Source: an uncultured Eubacteriales bacterium
GTDB lineage: Bacteria; Bacillota; Clostridia; Christensenellales; CAG-314
Length of the DNA: 64,000 nt
Reading direction: 5' to 3'
Assembly (NCBI GenBank): GCA_900544545.1
Contig: UQVY01000004.1
Span: 1 to 64,000 of the forward strand
The notes under the pieces are model-generated. The model was not told where the DNA came from, did not search any database, and saw only the letters and a list, made by a program, of their open reading frames with translations. A program made the position numbers and the translations under genes. The stretch's first letter is position 1; every line of letters begins with the position of its first letter. Below, piece after piece: positions 35,099-43,944 of the stretch.

Positions 35099-35683
35099 AT
35101 GAATTTACCTAACAAGCTTTCTCTTCTGAGAATAATAATGGTTCCGGTTATGGCTGCCGTGTACCTGATTCCGGTGTGGTACGCGCCGATTATTTCGGTA
35201 GCTCTTTTCACTCTTGCGGCGTTTACGGATTTTCTCGACGGACACATTGCGAGAAAATACGATATGGTTACCGATCTCGGAAAACTTCTCGATCCTATTG
35301 CGGACAAGATGCTTATATGTTTCGCTCTTTTCCTCGTAGTCGAAAAGAATATTCTTCCGATAGGCGTGGGAAGTTTCTGCGGAGCGATTATTATCTGCCG
35401 CGAACTTCTTATCAGCGTAGTACGTCAGATAGCCGCGGGAAAGGGCGTCATCATTCAGGCAAACAAATACGGAAAATTCAAAACGATTTTTCAGGATATT
35501 TCCCTTCCGGTTCTTATGCTTCTCGCAATTCCTATGGAAGGGACGCTTAAAACCGTTATGAGCTGGACGGGATACGTGCTTTTCGGAGCAGCCGTGTTAT
35601 TGACGATTATATCCTGCGTAGTATATCTCGTACAGAATAAAGGGGTTTTCGTCGATTCCGCAAAGACAACGGAGAAAAAATGA
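35099..35683 (+). CDS. pgsA: CDP-diacylglycerol-glycerol-3-phosphate 3-phosphatidyltransferase
   Basis: Membrane enzyme making phosphatidylglycerol phosphate, the committed step to phosphatidylglycerol, which Lgt uses as donor. 194 aa and about five spans. The CDP-alcohol motif runs from DFLDGHIARKY through GKLLDPIADK with all its Asp residues. The ATG at 35099 has GGAGG 7 nt upstream; a longer frame overlaps rimO. Its stop overlaps the cinA start (ATGA). Confidence 0.95.
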   Translation: MNLPNKLSLLRIIMVPVMAAVYLIPVWYAPIISVALFTLAAFTDFLDGHIARKYDMVTDLGKLLDPIADKMLICFALFLVVEKNILPIGVGSFCGAIIICRELLISVVRQIAAGKGVIIQANKYGKFKTIFQDISLPVLMLLAIPMEGTLKTVMSWTGYVLFGAAVLLTIISCVVYLVQNKGVFVDSAKTTEKK

Positions 35684-36867
35684 ATTATAGCGTAATATCC
35701 GTCGGAACGGGTGGCGGAATTGAATTTATAACGGAAAGAACGGCGGCTCTCGGTCTTACCGCCGATATAGCGGCGACCGTGCGCAGGCAAAAGGAAGCTT
35801 TTTCGGGGATTTTCGGATTGGCTTCGAAATCGGATATTCTGATTCTTGCGGTCGGAAACGAAGAGGACTCTTTTTTCGTGAAGAAAACTCTTTCCGAACT
35901 TACGGGAAAAGCCCTTAAAACGAACGAAGCCGCGGTTCTTGCTTTTGAAAGATATCAGAGGTACAATTCTCTTAAAATCATTTCCAATAAAACCAAAGAC
36001 AGAATAGTTTCCTTTCCGGAGGGTTTCGTATGCGTCGGGGGCGACGGGATTCTGTCGGGTGCGTATTGCGTGAACGGAAAAAAGAGCGTGATTATTCTTC
36101 CGACGGGTTCCGATCTCCCCGTTTTGTTCGAAAGATGTCTGTTTCCCGTTTTATCGGGCAAGAAGAACGCCGAAAGGAAGGTTATGAATTTCAAGCTTTA
36201 CGGAGCGGACGAAGTTGAGCTAAACGCAAAGCTTTCCGAGCTTCCCAAAAGCAAAAAATATACGATTTCGGTTCGCTCCGATGCAACTACCGATACGCTC
36301 GTGAACTTTGTTTTCCTTAAAGGAGCGGAGCAGGAGCTTATAGACGAAACGATAAGAAACTTCGTTATGCTTCTCGGGGACAGAATTTACGCGGACGCAG
36401 ACGTATCTCTTGCCGAAAAAGCCGTCGATTATCTTATCGTAAGAAAAGAAATCGTCGGAGTCGCGGAATCCTTTACGGGCGGAATGATAGCTTCGAAACT
36501 CGTGGACGTAGCCGGAGTAAGCGGCGTTTTTAACGAAGGTCTGGTAACTTATTCCAACGATTCCAAACGCGACAGATTGGGAGTAAAAGCCGAAACTCTT
36601 GAAAAGTACGGAGCGGTCAGCGACCAGACGGCTTATGAAATGGCTCTCGGGCTTCTGAGTCTCGGTAACGGCTGCGCCGTCGCGACTACGGGCATAGCCG
36701 GACCGGGCGGAGGCTCTCCCGAAAAGCCGGTGGGGCTGTGTTATTACGCGGTAGGAACGAGGGAGGGCATTCACGTTCACAGAAAGCTGTATACGGGAAG
36801 CCGCAACGAAATCAGAAAGCAGGCTTCCAACGACGCGCTCTTCGCGCTTATCGGAATTCTGAAATAA
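35680..36867 (+). CDS. cinA: CinA-like protein with normal C-terminal and degenerate N-terminal domain
   Basis: The C-terminal domain (about 235-395) is a typical CinA/PncC NMN-deamidase domain: VGVAESFTGGMIASKLVDV, EGLVTYSNDSKRDRLGV and TTGIAGPGGGSPEKPVG. The N-terminal half corresponds in place to the MoaB-like COG1058 domain but has lost its signatures: VGTELL is VGTGGG, and the usual TGGLGPT region reads AVGNEEDSF. It still shows a plausible fold (VGGDGILSGAYCVNG, ILPTGSDLPVLFE). 395 aa is near normal. Position between pgsA and recA is conserved in Bacillota. Confidence 0.88.
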   Translation: MNYSVISVGTGGGIEFITERTAALGLTADIAATVRRQKEAFSGIFGLASKSDILILAVGNEEDSFFVKKTLSELTGKALKTNEAAVLAFERYQRYNSLKIISNKTKDRIVSFPEGFVCVGGDGILSGAYCVNGKKSVIILPTGSDLPVLFERCLFPVLSGKKNAERKVMNFKLYGADEVELNAKLSELPKSKKYTISVRSDATTDTLVNFVFLKGAEQELIDETIRNFVMLLGDRIYADADVSLAEKAVDYLIVRKEIVGVAESFTGGMIASKLVDVAGVSGVFNEGLVTYSNDSKRDRLGVKAETLEKYGAVSDQTAYEMALGLLSLGNGCAVATTGIAGPGGGSPEKPVGLCYYAVGTREGIHVHRKLYTGSRNEIRKQASNDALFALIGILK

Positions 36868-36907
36868 AGCGGGTATTCCCCGTAGAAATATACGAAAGGA
36901 GAATTAT

Positions 36908-37936
36908 ATGGAAGAGAACAAGAAAAAAGCCATTGACGCTGCGGTGCTGCAAATCGAAAAACAATTCGGTAAAGGCTCCATTATGAAGCTCGGGGATACC
37001 GTGGTAAAAAACGTAGACGTGATTCCGACGGGCTGTCTTGCTTTGGATATAGCGACGGGTATAGGCGGCGTCCCGCGCGGAAGGATTATCGAAATATACG
37101 GACCCGAATCCTCCGGTAAAACGACGGTTTCTCTGCATATTACCGCCGAAGTTCAGAAGATGGGTGGAGTTGCGGCTTTTATCGACGCCGAACACGCGCT
37201 CGATCCGACCTACGCTAAAAATCTCGGCGTCAATCTCGACGAGCTTTACGTTTCTCAGCCCGACAACGGCGAACAGGCTCTCGATATAGCCGAACATCTC
37301 GTCCGTTCGTCCGCGATAGACCTTATAGTGGTAGACTCGGTTGCCGCTCTTACTCCGAGGGCAGAAATCGAAGGCGAAATGGGAGATTCTCACGTCGGTT
37401 TGCAGGCAAGGCTTATGTCGCAGGCGCTCAGAAAGCTTACGGCAATCATAAACAAGTCCAAAACCTGCGTTATCTTCATCAATCAGCTTCGCGAAAAAGT
37501 CGGCGTTATGTTCGGTTCTCCCGAAACGACGACGGGCGGTAAGGCTCTTAAATTCTATTCGAGTATGCGTTTCGACGTAAGAAAGATAGATCAGATCAAA
37601 GACGGTACGGATATCGTCGGAAACAGAACGAGAGTAAAGATTGTCAAGAACAAGCTTGCGCCTCCGTTCAAACAGGCCGAATTCGACATTATGTACGGCG
37701 AGGGCATCTCGCAGAGCGGTTGCATTCTGGATCTTGCCGTCGATCAGGGGTTGATTCAGAAGAGCGGAGCCTGGTTCGCTTATAACGGCGAAAAAATCGG
37801 TCAGGGCAAGGAAAATGCGAAGAAGTATCTTCTTTCCAATCCCGAAGTTATGAAGGAGCTGGAAACCAAGCTTAAAGAAAAACTGCTTTCCAATCCCGAT
37901 AAGCCCGCCGAATCCGAACAATCCGATCCGCAATAA
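36908..37936 (+). CDS. recA: Recombinase RecA
   Basis: Strand-exchange ATPase for homologous recombination and SOS signalling. 342 aa. N-terminal helix, Walker A GPESSGKTT at 65-73, Walker B LIVVDSVAALTPR, loop L2 region FINQLREKVGVMFGSPETTTGG, and a short acidic C-terminal tail. A strong ribosome site (AAAGGAG) precedes the ATG. No rny (ribonuclease Y) follows, unlike many Clostridia; the next gene is a carboxypeptidase behind a terminator. No clear LexA box was found nearby. Confidence 0.98.
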   Translation: MEENKKKAIDAAVLQIEKQFGKGSIMKLGDTVVKNVDVIPTGCLALDIATGIGGVPRGRIIEIYGPESSGKTTVSLHITAEVQKMGGVAAFIDAEHALDPTYAKNLGVNLDELYVSQPDNGEQALDIAEHLVRSSAIDLIVVDSVAALTPRAEIEGEMGDSHVGLQARLMSQALRKLTAIINKSKTCVIFINQLREKVGVMFGSPETTTGGKALKFYSSMRFDVRKIDQIKDGTDIVGNRTRVKIVKNKLAPPFKQAEFDIMYGEGISQSGCILDLAVDQGLIQKSGAWFAYNGEKIGQGKENAKKYLLSNPEVMKELETKLKEKLLSNPDKPAESEQSDPQ

Positions 37937-37994
37937 AAAGAGGATTTCGTTTTACGGTATTTGATATAGTAAAATTATTATCTGATAAAATCCG

Positions 37995-38020
37995 AGGCAG
38001 GCGCGTAGTCTGCCTTTTTT
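37995..38020 (+). terminator. Terminator after recA
   Basis: AGGCAG (37995-38000) pairs with CTGCCT (38010-38015), followed by a run of T to 38020. Confidence 0.75.
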
Positions 38021-38086
38021 GTATAAAAACGAATATGGCCGGAAAAACTCCGCAAACTACTTAAAAAGCAATATGCGGAGGACGAA

Positions 38087-39235
38087 ATGAAAAAACAATT
38101 AACGGTAATTCTTCTTGCGGCTCTTTTGTTTACTCTTTTCACGGGCAGAACGACGCCGTGTTTTGCCGACGAAAGGATTCAGACCGACGGACGGGCTTCG
38201 TTTTTGTGCGAATACAAGACGGGACGGGTTCTGAGCGAATTCAACGCAGACAGGAAATATCCTATCGCAAGTATGGTCAAGATAATGACTCTCGATCTGA
38301 TTTTCGATGCAATCGCAGACGGAAAGCTTTATTACGACGATCAGATATGCGTCAGCTCGAACGCAGCTTCGATGGGCGGTTCGCAGGCTTTTCTCGACGA
38401 AGGCGCAGTATATAAAGCCGAAACGCTCGTTAAAAGCATAATCATCGCTTCGGCAAACGACAGCTGCGTGGCTCTTGCGGAAACTATTTCGGGAAGCACG
38501 GAGGCTTTCGTTGACGCTATGAACAGAAAAGCCGATTCTCTCGGAATGAAAAATACGAATTTCGTAAACTGTACCGGACTTCCCGCGGAAGGCGGTTATT
38601 CTTCGGCGAGGGACGTTTCGGTTATGATGAGGGATTTGTTATCGCATAAGGATTATTTCAGATATTCGAGGATATGGATGGAGGATCTCGTTCATCCGAG
38701 CGGAAGGGTTACGGGGCTTACGAACACCAATCGGCTCGTCAGGTTCTACGACGGCTGCGACGGCGGAAAAACGGGATACACTTCCGAGGCGGGTCATTGT
38801 CTGTGCGCGACGGCGATAAAAGGCGGAATGAGACTTATTTCCGTAATTGTAGGCGGAAGCGACAGTAAAACCCGATTCGATTCTTCCGCGAAGCTGCTTA
38901 ATTACGGCTTTGCAAACTACGAAAGCAAGCTTATGCTCGGAACCGATTCTACCGCAGCCGAAATAAAGGTTGCGCAGGGCAAGAAAGACGTCGTTGCGGC
39001 GGGTACGGAAAGGAATCTGTATCTTTTCGGAGAAAGAGGCAGAAATAAGGGCGAAATAAGATTCGAATTACCCGAAAGCGTAAAGGCTCCGGTGAAAAAG
39101 GGAGACGTCATCGGAAAAGCGTTAGTAGTCGATTCCAATGGAAATACGGTGGACGAATCGAATATAATCGCTCTCGAAACGATCGAAAAGCTGTCTTTCT
39201 GGGAGATCATCAAAGGAATAGTAACGGGCAGATAA
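38087..39235 (+). CDS. D-alanyl-D-alanine carboxypeptidase (DacF-like)
   Basis: Penicillin-binding protein 5-type enzyme that trims the terminal D-Ala from peptidoglycan stem peptides. 382 aa: signal peptide with likely cleavage after CFA (residue 27), S11 peptidase domain with SMVK (S62, K65), SAN (122-124) and a KTG near 227, and a C-terminal beta domain plus a possible amphipathic end (WEIIKGIVTGR) for membrane contact. GGAGG before the ATG. It stands alone between two terminators. No spoIIA genes lie next to it, so a sporulation role is not supported here. Confidence 0.92.
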   Translation: MKKQLTVILLAALLFTLFTGRTTPCFADERIQTDGRASFLCEYKTGRVLSEFNADRKYPIASMVKIMTLDLIFDAIADGKLYYDDQICVSSNAASMGGSQAFLDEGAVYKAETLVKSIIIASANDSCVALAETISGSTEAFVDAMNRKADSLGMKNTNFVNCTGLPAEGGYSSARDVSVMMRDLLSHKDYFRYSRIWMEDLVHPSGRVTGLTNTNRLVRFYDGCDGGKTGYTSEAGHCLCATAIKGGMRLISVIVGGSDSKTRFDSSAKLLNYGFANYESKLMLGTDSTAAEIKVAQGKKDVVAAGTERNLYLFGERGRNKGEIRFELPESVKAPVKKGDVIGKALVVDSNGNTVDESNIIALETIEKLSFWEIIKGIVTGR

Positions 39236-39240
39236 ACCAA

Positions 39241-39267
39241 AAGGCGCAGAGATTTCTGCGTCTTTTT
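39241..39267 (+). terminator. Terminator after dacF-like gene
   Basis: CGCAGA (39245-39250) pairs with TCTGCG (39255-39260), then TCTTTTT. Confidence 0.75.
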
Positions 39268-39329
39268 CCGATAAAATGCGATATTGACGGCGGTTTTCCG
39301 CATAAGCCCGCGAAAGTTGCTTAAAACGT

Positions 39330-39358
39330 TTGACTTCGGGGCTTTTTTGAAATATAAT
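39330..39358 (+). promoter_or_regulatory. Promoter of the nucleoside salvage operon
   Basis: TTGACT (39330-39335), 17-bp spacer, perfect TATAAT (39353-39358). No clear DeoR-type operator was identified. Confidence 0.8.
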
Positions 39359-39387
39359 TCGTATATAATTACAGTCGGAGGTGTGTT

Positions 39388-40089
39388 ATGTCCACAGTTC
39401 ACATAGGCGCAAATAAGGAAGATATAGCTAAAACGGTTCTTATGCCGGGAGATCCTTTGAGGTCGCGTTTTATCGCGGAAAATTTCCTCGAAGATTACAG
39501 GCTCGTAAACAACATAAGGGGCGTACAAGGCTACACGGGCTTCTATAACGGCAAAAAGGTTACCGTTATGGCTTCGGGTATGGGAATGCCTTCCATCGGC
39601 ATTTACAGCTACGAATTATTTAATTACTTCGACGTGGAGGCGATTATCCGCGTAGGCTCGGCGGGGGCTGTCGACGAAAGCGTAAAGATTCGGGACGTCG
39701 TTCTCGGTCAGGCGGCTTGCACCAACGGAAATTACGCCTCGCAGTTCCGTCTTCCCGGAACGGTCGCACCCATAGCGGATTTCGGTCTTCTTATGAAGGC
39801 TTACGAAACCGCGGTTAAAATGGGGATTGACGTCCGTGTGGGTAATCTGCTTTCCAGCGATAATTTCTACGACGATTCGTCGTCTACGCTCGACTGGCAG
39901 AAAATGGGCGTTCTTGCGGTTGAAATGGAAGCTGCCGCGCTTTATCTCAACGCTCTCCGCGCAAAGAAAAAGGCTCTCGCTATCTGTACGATAAGCGACT
40001 GCGTATACAGTGGAGAAGCTACCACTGCGGGAGAAAGACAGACCTCTTTCACACAAATGATGAAGCTTGCTCTCGAAATCGCGGAATAG
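39388..40089 (+). CDS. deoD: Purine-nucleoside phosphorylase, DeoD type
   Basis: Splits purine nucleosides with phosphate into base and (deoxy)ribose 1-phosphate. 233 aa, the hexameric trimer-of-dimers type: MPGDPLRSRFIAENFLED holds phosphate residues, VMASGMGMPSIGIY and RVGSAGA are family hallmarks, and VEMEAAALY binds the ribose. GGAGG ahead. First of deoD-deoB-cdd-pdp; its product feeds phosphopentomutase directly. Confidence 0.96.
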   Translation: MSTVHIGANKEDIAKTVLMPGDPLRSRFIAENFLEDYRLVNNIRGVQGYTGFYNGKKVTVMASGMGMPSIGIYSYELFNYFDVEAIIRVGSAGAVDESVKIRDVVLGQAACTNGNYASQFRLPGTVAPIADFGLLMKAYETAVKMGIDVRVGNLLSSDNFYDDSSSTLDWQKMGVLAVEMEAAALYLNALRAKKKALAICTISDCVYSGEATTAGERQTSFTQMMKLALEIAE

Positions 40090-40101
40090 CGGAGGCTGCT
40101 T

Positions 40102-41268
40102 ATGAAGAAGAGGATTTTTCTTATAGTTCTGGACAGTTTCGGATGCGGTGAAATGCCCGACGCGAAAGATTTCGGAGACGAAGGAAGCGATACTCTCCGC
40201 GCCGTTTGCGATACCGGGATTTTAAACGTTCCGAATATGAAAAAGCTCGGACTTTTCAATATCGACGGAGTGACCTGCGGAGAAAAGGAGTCGTTTCCGG
40301 TCGGTTCTTACGGAAGACTTAAAGAGCTTTCCAAAGGAAAGGATACCACTACCGGTCATTGGGAAATGGCGGGGATAGTTACGAGTAAGCCTTTCCCCGT
40401 TTTCCACGAAGGCTTTCCGGAAGAAGTGCTTCGGGCGTTTTCCGAGGCGACGGGAAGGGGCGTGCTTTGCAATAAGCCTTATTCCGGAACGGAAGTCATA
40501 AAGGATTACGGACGCGAGCACGAAGCGACGGGTAAGCTTATAGTCTATACCTCTGCGGACAGCGTTTTTCAGATTGCGGCGCACGAAGATATAGTCCCCT
40601 GCGAACTGCTTTACGATTATTGCAGAAAGGCGAGGAGCATTTTAACGGGAGATTACGGCGTAGGAAGAGTCATTGCCCGTCCGTTTATCGGGAAATGGCC
40701 CGATTACGTAAGAACTTCCCGTCGTCACGATTTTTCTCTCGAACCTACGGGAACGACGATGCTCGACGTGCTTTCGGGAAAGGGTTTTGACGTCATAGGC
40801 GTAGGTAAAATCAAGGATATTTTTGCGGGACGCGGACTCACCGAAGCCGTTCCTACCTCGGGAAATACCGACGGAATTGCGAAAACGATAGCCCTTATGG
40901 ATAAAGATTTCGAAGGACTTTGTTTCGTGAATCTCGTGGATTTCGATATGCTTTACGGACACAGAAACGACGCAGTAGGCTACGCTAAGGCTCTTAACGA
41001 GTTTGACGAAGCCCTCGGAGTTATGACGGAAAAACTTCGTCCGGACGACCTGATAATGATTACCGCCGATCACGGCTGCGATCCTTCTACGCCGAGTACC
41101 GATCACAGCAGAGAATACGTTCCGCTTCTGATTTACGGAAAGGACATTAAGCCGACCGATTTCGGAACGACCGACGGATTTTATTCGGTTGCGGCAACCG
41201 TCCTCGATAATTTCGGTTGCGAAATTCTCGGCGGACGTTCGTTTATCGACGAAATAGGAGAAAGATAA
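40102..41268 (+). CDS. deoB: Phosphopentomutase
   Basis: Turns ribose or deoxyribose 1-phosphate into the 5-phosphate. 388 aa of the alkaline phosphatase superfamily: metal residues in VLDSFGCGEMPDA, the phosphorylated Thr near GKDTTTGHWEMAG, and ITADHGCDPSTPSTDHSREYVP carrying the second metal set. 12 bases after deoD. Its stop overlaps the cdd ATG by one base (TAATG). Confidence 0.97.
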   Translation: MKKRIFLIVLDSFGCGEMPDAKDFGDEGSDTLRAVCDTGILNVPNMKKLGLFNIDGVTCGEKESFPVGSYGRLKELSKGKDTTTGHWEMAGIVTSKPFPVFHEGFPEEVLRAFSEATGRGVLCNKPYSGTEVIKDYGREHEATGKLIVYTSADSVFQIAAHEDIVPCELLYDYCRKARSILTGDYGVGRVIARPFIGKWPDYVRTSRRHDFSLEPTGTTMLDVLSGKGFDVIGVGKIKDIFAGRGLTEAVPTSGNTDGIAKTIALMDKDFEGLCFVNLVDFDMLYGHRNDAVGYAKALNEFDEALGVMTEKLRPDDLIMITADHGCDPSTPSTDHSREYVPLLIYGKDIKPTDFGTTDGFYSVAATVLDNFGCEILGGRSFIDEIGER

Positions 41269-41666
41269 TGGATAGTCGTTACGATTTTCTTATAGACGAG
41301 GCAAGAAAGGCAAGAAAATACTGCTATACGCCCTATTCGGGCTTTAACGTCGGAGCCGCTCTTCTTACTAAGGACGGTAAGATTTATCGCGGCTGCAACA
41401 TAGAATCGGTTTCGTTTTCGCCCACTAACTGCGCGGAAAGGACGGCTCTTTTCAAGGCGGTTTCGGAGGGCGACAGAGAGTTTTCCGCAATCGCTGTGGT
41501 AGGCGGAAAGGGTGACGAAGAAGTTGATTGTACGCCCTGCGGAGTATGCCGTCAGATGCTTTCGGAATTTGTCGGCAAGGATTTTATCGTTATTTCAAAA
41601 ATCGGCGGAGAGTTCCGCGCTTTGACGATGAAAGAGATGCTTCCTTATTGTTTTGAGGAATTCTGA
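41268..41666 (+). CDS. cdd: Cytidine deaminase
   Basis: Zinc enzyme that converts cytidine and deoxycytidine to uridine forms, which pyrimidine phosphorylase then splits. 132 aa, the small tetrameric type: YTPYSGFNVGAALL, the CAERTALFKAV motif with zinc Cys and catalytic Glu, and the second zinc pair in PCGVCRQML. The ATG at 41268 sits in TAATG with AGGAG upstream; a longer frame overlapping deoB is not needed. Confidence 0.96.
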   Translation: MDSRYDFLIDEARKARKYCYTPYSGFNVGAALLTKDGKIYRGCNIESVSFSPTNCAERTALFKAVSEGDREFSAIAVVGGKGDEEVDCTPCGVCRQMLSEFVGKDFIVISKIGGEFRALTMKEMLPYCFEEF

Positions 41667-41687
41667 TTTTTCGGAAGAGGTTGAATT

Positions 41688-42983
41688 ATGAGAATTTACG
41701 ATATTATTAAGAACAAAAGGGACGGCAAGGAGCTGAGCCGCGAAGAGATAGAGTTTTTCATAAAGGGTTATCTCGACGGTTCGGTTGCGGATTATCAGGC
41801 GTCAGCGCTTCTTATGGCTTGTTTCCTTAACGGTATGAGCGATCGGGAAACGGTCGATTTGACCGTAGCTATGGCGGAAAGCGGCGATAAAGCCGATCTT
41901 TCGTCCATCAAAGGCATTAAAGTCGATAAGCACAGCACCGGCGGAGTAGGCGATAAAACCTCTCTCGTAGTTTGTCCCGTAGTCGCAAGCCTGGGGCTGA
42001 AGGTTGCGAAGATGTCGGGAAGAGGTCTCGGTCATTCGGGCGGTACGGTCGATAAACTCGAATCAATTCCGGGACTCAGAACTTCCGTTCCCTCCGACGA
42101 ATTTGTCGATATTGTAAGGCGCACGGGAATCGCCATAGTCGGTCAGTCGGGCAACTTCGCTCCCGCGGACAAAAAGCTTTACGCGCTGAGGGACGTTACG
42201 GCTACCGTAGAATCCGTTCCGCTCATCACCTCGAGCATAATGAGTAAAAAGCTTGCGGCGGGCGCGGATTGTATCGTCCTCGACGTAAAAACGGGCAGCG
42301 GTTCGTTTATGAAGACTCTCGAAGACAGCCGGAAACTTGCCCGCTCTATGGTCGACATAGGAAAATCCGCGGGTAAGAAGGTTATGGCAGTTATCACGAA
42401 TATGGACAGACCTCTCGGAAACGCGGTCGGAAATTCCATAGAAGTCATAGAAGCCGTAGAGACTCTCAAAGGAAACGGTCCCGCGGATTTTACCGAGCTT
42501 TGTACGCAGATCGCTTCCTGTATGTTAAAACTTGCAGGCTTCGGAAACGATTCCGAAAGACTCGTCAAGGAAACCATAGCGAACGGTAAGGCTTTCGCAA
42601 AATTCTGCGAGATGGTCGAAGCTCAGGGAGGCGACGTTTCTTATCTTCACGACACGGGAAAATTCCCCGTCGCTCCTTATAACGTCGAGGTTCTTTCGGA
42701 AAAATCGGGTTATGTTCACCACGTTAACGCCGAAGCAATAGGAGAGATTTCCATTATTCTCGGAGCGGGCAGAGAGAAAAAAGAAGACGCGATAGACTAT
42801 TCAGCGGGTATTACTCTCGTTAAAAAGCCGGGCGATTTCGTAGAAAAAGGCGAACCGCTCGCGGTTTTGCATACTTCACGGAAAGAACGTATCGACGAAG
42901 CCGTAAGAGAATACGTCAAAGCCACTTCAATTCTCAACGAAAAGCCCGAAGTCCAGCCTATCGTGTACGACGTCGTCGGCTGA
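41688..42983 (+). CDS. pdp: Pyrimidine-nucleoside (thymidine) phosphorylase
   Basis: Splits thymidine, uridine and deoxyuridine with phosphate. 431 aa. Signature KVDKHSTGGVGDKTSLVVCP, phosphate residues in KMSGRGLGHSGGTVDKLE, VLDVKTGSGSFMK, and a C-terminal alpha/beta lobe. The length and the broad-specificity form (Bacillus Pdp) fit better than Gram-negative DeoA, but the two cannot be separated with certainty. It ends the salvage part, yet prmA follows after only 25 bases without a terminator. Confidence 0.94.
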   Translation: MRIYDIIKNKRDGKELSREEIEFFIKGYLDGSVADYQASALLMACFLNGMSDRETVDLTVAMAESGDKADLSSIKGIKVDKHSTGGVGDKTSLVVCPVVASLGLKVAKMSGRGLGHSGGTVDKLESIPGLRTSVPSDEFVDIVRRTGIAIVGQSGNFAPADKKLYALRDVTATVESVPLITSSIMSKKLAAGADCIVLDVKTGSGSFMKTLEDSRKLARSMVDIGKSAGKKVMAVITNMDRPLGNAVGNSIEVIEAVETLKGNGPADFTELCTQIASCMLKLAGFGNDSERLVKETIANGKAFAKFCEMVEAQGGDVSYLHDTGKFPVAPYNVEVLSEKSGYVHHVNAEAIGEISIILGAGREKKEDAIDYSAGITLVKKPGDFVEKGEPLAVLHTSRKERIDEAVREYVKATSILNEKPEVQPIVYDVVG

Positions 42984-43008
42984 TTTTAACACGGATAAAA
43001 AGCGAAGA

Positions 43009-43944
43009 ATGAAATACACTGAAATCAAAATTAAAACGACTACGCTCGGAAGCGAAATTCTCGGAGACGTTCTTCAGGAACTGACGGGGGAGGGCGTTTC
43101 TGTCTACGATAAAAAAGACCTTCTCGATGATACCTGGGATTACAAGGACGACGCCGTCGAAAAAGACTTTGACCGCGAGGTTATTCTCAACGGATACGTT
43201 TTAAGCGACAGAAAGGACGAAGTTCTTCCCGTTCTTTACGAGAGAATAAGAGAAATCAAATCGCTCGGAATGGATATAGGTTCTTCCGAAATCACTCTTT
43301 CCGAAAAAGAATCGGATACATGGCGCGATGTTTGGAAAAGGTACTTCAAACCCATAGTCCTCGGAAATATCGTCGTTTGTCCCGAATGGATCGACTATAA
43401 AAACGAAGAAAACCGTATCGTTCTCCGTATAGACCCGGGATTTGCTTTCGGAACGGGCGAACACGAAACGACTTCTATGGTTCTTAAACTTATGCAGACC
43501 GTAGAAATCCGCGGTAAATCCGTAGCCGACATAGGTTGCGGGAGCGGAATTCTCGGGATTGCTGCGCGTCTGTTCGGAGCAAAGGACGTTCTGCTCGTCG
43601 ATCTCGATCCGCAGGCTGTCGAGGCTTCGGTTGCGAACGCAAGACTCAACGGTTGCGAAAAGGACGTTAAAATCGTAAACGCCGACCTTTTGTCCGCGGC
43701 TGAAGGAAGTTACGACGTCGTTCTCGCAAATTTGACCGCCGATATTCTTGTTCACCTTGCCGACGATATAACGAGATGCGTTCGCGAAGGTACTGTTCTT
43801 ATCCTTTCGGGAATTCTCGATACTCGTCTCGAAGAAACCGAAAAACTCTATAACGGACTCGGATTTACGACGGAAGAAATTACGAGCGACGGAGAGTGGA
43901 TGGCGATAGTTATGAAAAAATCCCGTTCGGAGGGTTCGATTTGA
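43009..43944 (+). CDS. prmA: Ribosomal protein L11 methyltransferase
   Basis: Trimethylates lysines of ribosomal protein L11. 311 aa: an N-terminal substrate-binding domain, a linker with WRDVWKRYFKPIVLGNIVVCP, and the SAM domain with DPGFAFGTGEHETTSM, VADIGCGSGILGIAA and the NLTADIL catalytic loop. The ribosome site is weak (AGCGAAGA). Usually found beside dnaJ or mtaB-like genes; here it overlaps mtaB. Confidence 0.95.
   Translation: MKYTEIKIKTTTLGSEILGDVLQELTGEGVSVYDKKDLLDDTWDYKDDAVEKDFDREVILNGYVLSDRKDEVLPVLYERIREIKSLGMDIGSSEITLSEKESDTWRDVWKRYFKPIVLGNIVVCPEWIDYKNEENRIVLRIDPGFAFGTGEHETTSMVLKLMQTVEIRGKSVADIGCGSGILGIAARLFGAKDVLLVDLDPQAVEASVANARLNGCEKDVKIVNADLLSAAEGSYDVVLANLTADILVHLADDITRCVREGTVLILSGILDTRLEETEKLYNGLGFTTEEITSDGEWMAIVMKKSRSEGSI

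Noticed and set aside
33661..35307. 548-codon minus-strand frame opposite rimO and pgsA
   Set aside because: Covers two certain genes on the other strand and shows no family pattern.
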